Shown: positions 16,185 to 21,709 of the stretch, one piece after another
Position numbering within the stretch: the first letter of the stretch is position 1
Layout: each line of letters opens with the position of its first letter
Assembly: GCF_905372115.1 (NCBI RefSeq)
Contig: NZ_CAJPNR010000023.1
Span: 1 to 29,075 of the forward strand
DNA from: an uncultured Streptococcus sp.
GTDB taxonomy: Bacteria; Bacillota; Bacilli; Lactobacillales; Streptococcaceae
Length of the DNA stretch: 29,075 bases
Direction: 5' to 3'
Position numbers and translations under genes: made by a program
Notes under the pieces: generated by a model
What the model saw: the letters and a program-made list of their open reading frames with translations, nothing else
Database searches by the model: none
What the model was told of the DNA's origin: nothing

Positions 16185-16946
16185 TTATTTAAAACTGTTT
16201 ATAATTCTTTGATATTCTTCTTCGCTTTCAAAAGGAATAATCAGCTTTCCTTTACTCTGGCTTTTTAACTGAATAGAAACTTCCAGACCGAGAATTTTTT
16301 TAATTTTTTCCTCTTCAGATTTAGCAAACAGTTCTTTATTAGATTTCTTTTTGATGCTCTTTTTTTTCTGGAGAAGCTTTTCAACTGCTCGAACCGATAA
16401 ATCTTCTCGACAGATCTTTTCCAGCCATAGTAACTGTTCCTCTTCTTTCAAGGGAACCAGTAGGCGAGCATGTCCTTGAGAAATCTCTTCTTCCTTGATA
16501 GCTTGGCGAACTTCTTTAGACAGCTGTAAAAGTCTGACAATATTGCTGATATAGGGTCTAGATTTTCCCATGATTTTAGCAATTTCATCATGTGTCAAGC
16601 CTTTGTCAATCAAATTTTGATAAGACTCAGCCTCTTCTATAGGATTCAAGTCTTCTCTTTGAAGATTTTCGATAATGGCCTGTTTCAGCATTTCATCATC
16701 AGATAATTCTTTGACGACAGCTGGAATCGTTTCTAGGCCAAGAAAAGAGGTAGCTCTAAATCTCCGTTCTCCTGCTAAAATTTCATAACCAAAAAGTGAA
16801 GATTTCCGAAGAATGATTGGCTGAATGAGACCATTTTCTTTGATTGATGCCGCTAATTCTTCAATCTTTTTTTGCGAGAACTCTTTACGAGGCTGATAAG
16901 GATTGGTTCGAATGTCTTTAAGTGCAATATATTGAAAGTTTTCCAT
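16185..16946 (-). CDS. parB: Chromosome segregation protein ParB (Spo0J)
   Basis: 253-aa ParB that loads at parS as a CTP-dependent clamp and recruits SMC near the origin. The N terminus has NPYQPRKEF, the CTP-binding motif GERRFRA (59-65) and a NLQREDLNPIEEA segment. The helix-turn-helix around HDEIAKIMGKSRPYISN follows, and the C terminus ends in the usual IINSFK dimerisation part. No parA is present, as usual in streptococci. I chose the ATG at 16946 (MENFQYIAL) by homology. A GTG at 16964 is possible but has its ribosome site too close. It lies downstream of htrA and is probably co-transcribed with it. Confidence 0.95.
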   Translation of the reverse strand: MENFQYIALKDIRTNPYQPRKEFSQKKIEELAASIKENGLIQPIILRKSSLFGYEILAGERRFRATSFLGLETIPAVVKELSDDEMLKQAIIENLQREDLNPIEEAESYQNLIDKGLTHDEIAKIMGKSRPYISNIVRLLQLSKEVRQAIKEEEISQGHARLLVPLKEEEQLLWLEKICREDLSVRAVEKLLQKKKSIKKKSNKELFAKSEEEKIKKILGLEVSIQLKSQSKGKLIIPFESEEEYQRIINSFK

Positions 16947-16960
16947 TTGTATATAGAATA

Positions 16961-16990
16961 ACACACCTTTACGATTGTGTAAAGGTGTGT
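16961..16990 (-). other. Perfect 12-bp hairpin between htrA and parB
   Basis: ACACACCTTTAC (16961-16972) pairs exactly with GTAAAGGTGTGT (16979-16990) across a 6-base loop. It has no T run on either strand, so it is not a typical terminator. On the minus strand its 3' arm contains AAAGG, the only ribosome-site-like sequence near the parB start. It could be an RNA processing or translation-control element. Confidence 0.6.
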
Positions 16991-17009
16991 TGACAATCTT
17001 GTAAATAGG

Positions 17010-18182
17010 TTAATTTGAGCTTAACTCTTTTGTTGATTTAGTGAGTTTGATTTTGACTGTTTGAGATTTACCATCTCGATAATAAGTAATCTCTACCTCA
17101 TCTCCAATGCTATGCTTGTAGAGAGCAGACTGAAGGTCACTAGTGGATTCCACATCTGTGTTATCTACTTTTGTAATGACATCATTTTTTTGAAGTTTGC
17201 CATCAGCAGGCATCCCTTGCTGAACAGAGCGAACAAGAATACCTGATTTCACTGAAGAAGGAAGATTTAATTTAGAAAAATCAGAAGTTGTCAGATTAGA
17301 TAAATCCATCATTTGAATTCCTAAAGCAGGACGTGTGACTGTTCCATTTTTCTCAAGTTGATTGATAATATTTACGACATCATTAGATGGAATCGCAAAT
17401 CCCATCCCTTCAACAGAGGTTTGGCCATTTGTTGAAATTTTACTTGAAGTAATTCCAATAACTTGTCCTTGGATGTTAATCAATGGGCCGCCAGAGTTAC
17501 CAGGATTGATTGCAGCATCTGTTTGCAGTGCAGTTGTTGAAATATTTTCACCATTTTCAGATTGTAACGTAACGTTTCTGCCTAAACTAGAAATAATTCC
17601 TTGTGTTACAGAGTTAGCGTATTCTGTTCCAAGAGGACTTCCGATAGCGATAGCTGTCTCACCAACTGTCAGAGAACCAGAATCTCCAAATTCAGCGACA
17701 TCAGTTACTTTTTCAGAGCTAATTTTAACGACAGAGATATCTGAATAAACATCTGATCCAACTACTTCACCTGGAACCTTGTTTCCATCAGCTAGCAAGA
17801 TATCTACATTAGTTGATCCGTTCAGAACGTGGGTGTTGGTTACCAGATAGGCTGATTTTCCGTCCTTTTTATAAATTACGCCAGAACCTTCACTGGAGAT
17901 TTGTGATTCATCGTTGGAAGATTCATCATTGATAACGCTGCTGGAAGATTCAGCATAAGTAATTACTGAAACAACGGCATTTTGAACCTTTTTCACAGCT
18001 TCTGAAATGTCAGTAGAGTTTTTATATGAAGTAGTTACACTGGTTGTTGAATTTCCATTCATTTTTACACGTGAAGTTACTAATGTAGTAACATAATTTC
18101 CTAAACTTCCACCGATAAAACCTATAATTAACACTGCAAAAAGCAATAAAGCCCTTTTGAAGGCAGTTGAAGAGTTTTTCAT
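17010..18182 (-). CDS. htrA: Surface serine protease HtrA (DegP family)
   Basis: 390-aa membrane-anchored quality-control protease. The N-terminal membrane anchor (about 11-30) is followed by a low-complexity Ser/Thr/Asn linker. The trypsin-like domain has catalytic His118 (TNTHVL), Asp148 (YSDIS) and Ser230 (NPGNSGGPL), and a C-terminal PDZ domain spans about 285-380. In pneumococcus HtrA degrades misfolded surface proteins and the competence peptide and is driven by CiaRH. A CiaR-type repeat sits over its promoter here. htrA-parB next to dnaA is conserved. Confidence 0.96.
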   Translation of the reverse strand: MKNSSTAFKRALLLFAVLIIGFIGGSLGNYVTTLVTSRVKMNGNSTTSVTTSYKNSTDISEAVKKVQNAVVSVITYAESSSSVINDESSNDESQISSEGSGVIYKKDGKSAYLVTNTHVLNGSTNVDILLADGNKVPGEVVGSDVYSDISVVKISSEKVTDVAEFGDSGSLTVGETAIAIGSPLGTEYANSVTQGIISSLGRNVTLQSENGENISTTALQTDAAINPGNSGGPLINIQGQVIGITSSKISTNGQTSVEGMGFAIPSNDVVNIINQLEKNGTVTRPALGIQMMDLSNLTTSDFSKLNLPSSVKSGILVRSVQQGMPADGKLQKNDVITKVDNTDVESTSDLQSALYKHSIGDEVEITYYRDGKSQTVKIKLTKSTKELSSN

Positions 18183-18211
18183 GTTTTCCTCCTTGAATTA
18201 CAATTGATGAA

Positions 18212-18244
18212 ATTATAGTTAGCTAAACTTAATTATAACTTAAA
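18212..18244 (-). promoter_or_regulatory. htrA promoter with CiaR-type direct repeat
   Basis: On the minus strand TTTAAG (18244-18239), 5 bases, then ATTAAG (18233-18228) match the CiaR repeat TTTAAG-N5-TTTAAG with one mismatch. A TATAAT -10 (18217-18212) follows after 10 bp. The repeat therefore takes the place of a -35, as at CiaR-activated promoters. Confidence 0.8.
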
Positions 18245-18247
18245 TCC

Positions 18248-18280
18248 TCTAAGTTTTCCACACCTTGTGGAAAACTTAGA
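18248..18280. repeat. 33-bp palindrome of two DnaA-box-like sequences
   Basis: Perfect 15-bp arms around a 3-base centre. Each arm contains TTTTCCACA (18254-18262 and, inverted, 18266-18274), one base from the DnaA consensus TTATCCACA. It lies 3 bp upstream of the htrA CiaR repeat and about 105 bp before rlmH. It is not followed by a T run, so I read it as a protein-binding site and not a terminator. Confidence 0.6.
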
Positions 18281-18370
18281 AAAACTGTTGATAGGCATTA
18301 GAAAATACACAGATTAGCCGATTCCCAGATAAATTTTACTTGTTAATAAAGTGTGAAGTATAGATGAATA

Positions 18371-18379
18371 TGATAGAAT
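18371..18379 (+). promoter_or_regulatory. Candidate rlmH promoter very close to the start codon
   Basis: TGA-TAGAAT is an extended -10 whose end is only 6 bp before the rlmH ATG. No ribosome site is visible before the ATG and no good -35 is present. If it is the promoter used, the mRNA would be nearly leaderless. Confidence 0.4.
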
Positions 18380-18385
18380 AAACTT

Positions 18386-18865
18386 ATGAAAATAAAACTT
18401 GTAACAGTTGGAAAACTGAAAGAAAAATATTTAAAGGATGGAATTGCCGAATACATGAAGCGTCTCAATCGATTCTGCAAGGTGGAAATGATTGAGCTAG
18501 CGGATGAAAAAACACCTGATAAAGCTAGTGATTTAGAAAATCAGCAGATTCTTGAAAAAGAAGGAAATAAAATTCTGTCTAAAATCAATGAGCGTGAATT
18601 TGTTATTGCTTTGGCAATTGAAGGAAAGCAATTTCCGTCAGAAAAGTTTAGTCAGCTCATGATGGATACTACAGTGCATGGCTTTTCTGATATCACTTTT
18701 GTTATTGGGGGAAGTTTAGGTTTATCTCCTGCAGTAAAAAAACAGGCAAATCTTCTAATGAGTTTTGGCAAATTAACGCTACCTCATCAACTGATGCGCC
18801 TTGTTTTAATAGAGCAGATCTATCGAGCTTTTATGATTCAGCAGGGGAGTCCTTATCATAAGTAA
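18386..18865 (+). CDS. rlmH: 23S rRNA pseudouridine-1915 N3-methyltransferase RlmH
   Basis: 159-aa SPOUT methyltransferase that modifies pseudouridine 1915 in helix 69 of 23S rRNA on assembled ribosomes. Typical features are MKIKLVTVGKLKEKYLKDGI at the start, the SAM-knot segment FVIGGSLGLS, and the C-terminal LPHQLMRLVLIEQIYRAFMI..GSPYHK. The length is standard. It is transcribed divergently from htrA and lies 42 bp before tRNA-Arg, in the order familiar from other streptococci. Confidence 0.96.
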   Translation: MKIKLVTVGKLKEKYLKDGIAEYMKRLNRFCKVEMIELADEKTPDKASDLENQQILEKEGNKILSKINEREFVIALAIEGKQFPSEKFSQLMMDTTVHGFSDITFVIGGSLGLSPAVKKQANLLMSFGKLTLPHQLMRLVLIEQIYRAFMIQQGSPYHK

Positions 18866-18867
18866 TC

Positions 18868-18896
18868 TTGACGGCAACCCTATTTTCTGATAGAAT
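18868..18896 (+). promoter_or_regulatory. tRNA-Arg promoter
   Basis: TTGACG (18868-18873), 17-bp spacer, TAGAAT (18891-18896) preceded by TGA. It begins 2 bp after the rlmH stop and drives the tRNA 11 bp downstream. Confidence 0.75.
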
Positions 18897-18907
18897 GAGA
18901 TGGTATT

Positions 18908-18981
18908 GGTCTCATAGCTCAGCTGGATAGAGCATTCGCCTTCTAAGCGAACGGTCGCAGGTTCGAATCCTGCTGAGATCA
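18908..18981 (+). tRNA. tRNA-Arg(TCT)
   Basis: 74-nt cloverleaf. The acceptor stem is GGTCTCA/TGAGATC (one G-U pair) with discriminator A. The anticodon stem TTCGC/GCGAA encloses loop CTTCTAA with anticodon TCT (reads AGA/AGG). No CCA is encoded. tRNA-Arg immediately upstream of comC is the pneumococcal arrangement too. Confidence 0.96.
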
Positions 18982-18995
18982 GAAATGTAAAAAAT

Positions 18996-19028
18996 GCGAA
19001 ATATTTTACAATATTTCGTGTTTTTTTC
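18996..19028 (+). terminator. Terminator between tRNA-Arg and comC
   Basis: 9-bp stem CGAAATATT/AATATTTCG with a 4-base loop, extendable by one G-U pair, followed by a run of Ts. The stem is AT-rich, so some read-through into comCDE is plausible. Confidence 0.8.
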
Positions 19029-19040
19029 TTCTATTTTTTT

Positions 19041-19049
19041 TGGTATAAT
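19041..19049 (+). promoter_or_regulatory. Possible basal promoter directly before the ComE site
   Basis: TGG-TATAAT is a consensus extended -10 placed 1 bp upstream of the first ComE repeat. Transcription from it would start inside the ComE site. Whether it is active is not known from sequence. Confidence 0.45.
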
Positions 19050-19050
19050 G

Positions 19051-19080
19051 TCATTTTGGGGATAAAAAATGACATTTCAG
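19051..19080 (+). promoter_or_regulatory. ComE-binding double repeat upstream of comC
   Basis: TCATTTTGG (19051-19059) and ACATTTCAG (19072-19080) have a 12-bp spacer (21 bp start to start), matching the known ComE site architecture. The -10 at 19112-19117 lies 31 bp downstream, with no recognisable -35, as expected for an activator-dependent promoter. Confidence 0.85.
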
Positions 19081-19111
19081 GGAAAATTGTCACTAACTCT
19101 TTCTATTTTTC

Positions 19112-19117
19112 TATAAT
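19112..19117 (+). promoter_or_regulatory. comCDE -10 element
   Basis: TATAAT, about 45 bp before the comC ATG and 31 bp after the ComE site. It is the expected competence-induced comCDE start. Confidence 0.7.
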
Positions 19118-19162
19118 GATAAATGTAAGGTGACTTACAAGATAAAAAGATAGGAGATAGTT

Positions 19163-19270
19163 ATGAAAATCTATTCTTCTCAAATTGCTGCAAATAGCAA
19201 TACACTTGTTCAAACCTTTTGGGATATAAGAGGTGTTCCAAATCCATGGGATTGGATTTTTGGAAGATAA
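19163..19270 (+). CDS. comC: Competence-stimulating peptide precursor ComC
   Basis: 35-aa pheromone precursor. It starts MKIYSSQIAANSN and ends in the predicted mature peptide DIRGVPNPWDWIFGR (residues 21-35). That differs at positions 2 and 10 from the S. sanguinis SK36 peptide as I recall it (DLRGVPNPWGWIFGR). Most streptococcal ComC leaders end in Gly-Gly. Here the residues before the predicted Asp are TFW, so cleavage follows a non-canonical site, a peculiarity already noted for S. sanguinis. The ribosome site AGGAG lies at 19152-19156. It is followed by comD after 27 bp. The exporter comAB is not in the window. Confidence 0.93.
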   Translation: MKIYSSQIAANSNTLVQTFWDIRGVPNPWDWIFGR

Positions 19271-19297
19271 GAATTTTAAAGTTTAGGGGAGAAATTT

Positions 19298-20632
19298 ATG
19301 TCACTTGAAATAATAGGATTAATTGTTCATCCTTTTATTAATGTAGCTGCATTTTTAGTGATTTTATCAAAAATCACTAAAATTAAGCATACTCACTTTT
19401 TTGTAGCTGTTTGCTTTGGTCTTGAGATTATAATTCCGTTTATAATTGCTTTTTTAGGGCATGTGTTTTCATTTGAAATCTCATTTCCATCATATGCACT
19501 GTCATTTTTTCTCCCTCTATTTATAGTTTGGTATTTTTGTAGAGTTGAAAAGATTAAAAGATACCAATCTTTCTTACTTTCCTTCTTTTTATGTTTGTCA
19601 ATTGATAGCTCTACTACTTTCTTTTCAGTTATTATTTCATCTGTTTTAGGAGATGATTTTGTAGCTCAGTACATGGGCTTGTTTCTGACATGTATCAACT
19701 TAATATCCTTGTTCTTTATGGTAAAGGTTATTGATATTTTTGATTTCAGAATAGATTATCTTAAAAGAAGTTTCTTTAAATCTCAGATTCTGATGATTAG
19801 TAGTTTATATGCAATGAATTGGCTGATTTTAAATCTCTCTCACTGGATTAGTAATATAAAGCATTTTAACAGTTTTAGCAGTATGATTGCTACTATTTGT
19901 TTCTTGGCCTTTCTTTCTACCTTGGTGACATTCAAGGACAGTCGTGAGAAATACGAGAAAGAAGAGCGTTTGCGTCAAAAAGAATCTGAACAGCTTCGAC
20001 TTCAGGAATATACTGATGAAATTGTGAGATTATACTATGAAATAAAAGGATTTCGTCATGATTATGCTAGCATGTTGACGAGTATGCAAGTGGCTATTCA
20101 AACTGGAGATATCAAGGAAATTGAGCACATTTATCAAGAGGTCTTGGCTGATGCAAATTTGAACCTGCGTTCAGATAAATATACAGTTTTTGATTTGAAT
20201 AATGTAGGAGATTCAGCTTTAAGAAGTGTCATGACTGAGACAATCTTTCAAGCGCGTGAACATCAGATTCAGCTGACTTTTGAAGTTAAGGATAAAGTGG
20301 AACGCCTTCCAATCAAATTGTTAGATCTGGTCAGAATTGCTAGTATTTTATTAAATAATGCTATTGAGAGTGCCATTGACAGCCTGGAAAAAATTGTTCA
20401 TGTTTCTCTGGTTCAGCTGGATGATAAAACCATATTTGTTATTCAAAATTCTCGTAAAGAAGGAAAATTGGATTTGGAAGAACTCTATCAGCCCGAGTTT
20501 TCAACTAAAGGAGAAAATAGAGGCTTCGGATTGAATAACATCAAGGAAATTTTAGATAGGTATGAATTTATCACTCTTGATACACAAATTGAGCCAAGCA
20601 ATTTTACACAGATTTTAACAATTAGGAGATAG
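19298..20632 (+). CDS. comD: Competence pheromone receptor histidine kinase ComD
   Basis: 444-aa sensor kinase that detects the ComC peptide and phosphorylates ComE. The N-terminal half (about 1-212) is strongly hydrophobic with about six or seven membrane segments and forms the peptide-sensing region. A coiled linker (about 213-245) leads to the HPK10-type kinase, with phospho-acceptor His254 in GFRHDYASM, N-box LLNNAIESA (351-359) and G-box GFGLNNI (409-415). The N-terminal part is expected to be the strain-variable one that matches the pheromone. The ribosome site AGGGGAG precedes the ATG. It lies 5 bp before comE. Confidence 0.96.
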   Translation: MSLEIIGLIVHPFINVAAFLVILSKITKIKHTHFFVAVCFGLEIIIPFIIAFLGHVFSFEISFPSYALSFFLPLFIVWYFCRVEKIKRYQSFLLSFFLCLSIDSSTTFFSVIISSVLGDDFVAQYMGLFLTCINLISLFFMVKVIDIFDFRIDYLKRSFFKSQILMISSLYAMNWLILNLSHWISNIKHFNSFSSMIATICFLAFLSTLVTFKDSREKYEKEERLRQKESEQLRLQEYTDEIVRLYYEIKGFRHDYASMLTSMQVAIQTGDIKEIEHIYQEVLADANLNLRSDKYTVFDLNNVGDSALRSVMTETIFQAREHQIQLTFEVKDKVERLPIKLLDLVRIASILLNNAIESAIDSLEKIVHVSLVQLDDKTIFVIQNSRKEGKLDLEELYQPEFSTKGENRGFGLNNIKEILDRYEFITLDTQIEPSNFTQILTIRR

Positions 20633-20637
20633 AATTT

Positions 20638-21402
20638 ATGAAAGTGTTAGTTTTAGAGGATACCGTATCTCATCAAGTCAGGATGGAAACGACATTAGCA
20701 GAAATTGCTGAGGAACTTGGAATTGACATCCAGGTTCAGGTTACAGGAAAAATCAAAGAATTCAAAAAATATATTGAAAATGGAGACGTTAACCAGCTTT
20801 ATTTTTTGGATATTGACATTAAGGGGGAGGGAACAAAAGGGCTGGAAGTAGCTCAATTTATCCGTCATCATAATCCTTATGCCATTATAGTTTTTGTAAC
20901 CTCAAAATCTGAATTTGCTACTATGACTTTTAAATATAAAGTATCAGCACTTGATTTTATCGATAAAGATATCAACAATGATGCTTTTAAAAATAGAATC
21001 AAAGACAGTATTCTTTACACTAAGAGTACACTAATTGAAAATACCAATATGGTAGATTATTTTGAATATAGTTATCGTGGCAATGATGTTCGAATGCCTT
21101 ATAACGATATTTTGTATATCGAAACGACAGGGAGCTCTCATAAACTTCGGATTGTCGGTAAAAATTTTCTCAAGGAGTTTTATGGAACGATAACAGATAT
21201 TCAAGAAAAGGATCAGCAATCCAAACGATTTTTTTCACCACATAAATCTTATCTGGTTAATATTGGCAACATTGTTGATTATGACAAGAAAAATCGAGAA
21301 ATTATTTTTTACGAAAATCATCGCTGTCCGGTCACTCGTTTAAGAGTGAAATATCTGAAAGATATTTTCGAAAATAAATGGAAAAGAGTTGACAAAGCTT
21401 AA
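20638..21402 (+). CDS. comE: Competence response regulator ComE
   Basis: 254-aa regulator that, when phosphorylated by ComD, activates comCDE, comAB and comX. The receiver domain (about 1-130) has Asp58 in YFLDIDI as the phospho-acceptor, and Lys at the end of DFIDKD. The LytTR DNA-binding domain (about 145-250) starts near YRGNDVRMPYNDILYIE. Such domains bind paired 9-bp repeats, like those at 666-695 and 19051-19080. Its last codons contain the -35 of the tRNA-Glu promoter. Confidence 0.97.
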   Translation: MKVLVLEDTVSHQVRMETTLAEIAEELGIDIQVQVTGKIKEFKKYIENGDVNQLYFLDIDIKGEGTKGLEVAQFIRHHNPYAIIVFVTSKSEFATMTFKYKVSALDFIDKDINNDAFKNRIKDSILYTKSTLIENTNMVDYFEYSYRGNDVRMPYNDILYIETTGSSHKLRIVGKNFLKEFYGTITDIQEKDQQSKRFFSPHKSYLVNIGNIVDYDKKNREIIFYENHRCPVTRLRVKYLKDIFENKWKRVDKA

Positions 21403-21416
21403 AAACCTGATATAAT
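21389..21416 (+). promoter_or_regulatory. Promoter of tRNA-Glu/tRNA-Asn copy 2
   Basis: TTGACA (21389-21394), 16-bp spacer, TATAAT (21411-21416) preceded by TGA. The -35 lies within the last codons of comE. It is the counterpart of the promoter at 942-969. Confidence 0.9.
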
Positions 21417-21447
21417 GGAATATGTTCTGAAAGAGAGCATACCATAT

Positions 21448-21519
21448 GGTCCGTTGGTCAAGGGGTTAAGACACCGCCTTTTCACGGCGGTAACACGGGT
21501 TCGAATCCCGTACGGACTA
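21448..21519 (+). tRNA. tRNA-Glu(TTC), copy 2
   Basis: 72 nt, identical to the copy at 842-913. Anticodon TTC, discriminator A, no encoded CCA. It is transcribed from the promoter at the end of comE. Confidence 0.95.
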
Positions 21520-21524
21520 TATAA

Positions 21525-21598
21525 TCCGCCATAGCTCAGTTGGTAGTAGCGCATGACTGTTAATCATGATGTCGTAGGTTCGAGTCCTACTGCCGGAG
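21525..21598 (+). tRNA. tRNA-Asn(GTT), copy 2, with an acceptor-stem mismatch
   Basis: 74 nt, identical to copy 1 except for base 21593. There the 3' acceptor strand reads TGCCGGA instead of TGGCGGA. This gives a C5-C68 mismatch in the acceptor stem. All other stems, the GTT anticodon and discriminator G are intact. It may be less efficient, or the base may be a sequencing error. Confidence 0.88.
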
Positions 21599-21604
21599 CT
21601 AGAG

Positions 21605-21626
21605 ACACTCCTAGTGAGTGTTTTTT
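21605..21626 (+). terminator. Terminator after tRNA-Asn copy 2
   Basis: 6-bp stem ACACTC/GAGTGT with a 5-base loop followed by a T run. It ends the tRNA transcript and any comCDE read-through. Confidence 0.8.
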
Positions 21627-21633
21627 ATTGTTC

Positions 21634-21671
21634 AAAAAAAGGCCTTCACTAGCATTTTAATGAAGAGCCTT
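21634..21671 (-). terminator. yfhO terminator
   Basis: On the minus strand AAGGCTCTTCA pairs with TGAAGGCCTT (one bulge) and is followed by seven Ts. It ends the ABC-F/yfhO transcript and faces the tRNA terminator. Confidence 0.8.
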
Positions 21672-21709
21672 ATTTTTTATATTGGTAAGTAGCTGTTTTT
21701 TTGATATAT

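Larger units (their letters stand above)
21389..21602 (+). repeat. Inverted-repeat copy 2 of the tRNA-Glu/tRNA-Asn module
   Basis: Partner of 759-969 in opposite orientation, about 20.4 kb apart, with oriC between. The tRNA portion has one difference in 157 bp (21593). Confidence 0.9.

Noticed and set aside
18061..18076. CACGTGAA core resembling parS inside htrA
   Set aside because: Only the central bases fit; the flanks deviate at five of sixteen positions, so specific ParB loading is unlikely.
21310..21317. TACGAAAA, one base from the ComX-dependent promoter box
   Set aside because: It lies inside comE coding sequence with no late competence gene downstream; AT-rich chance match.
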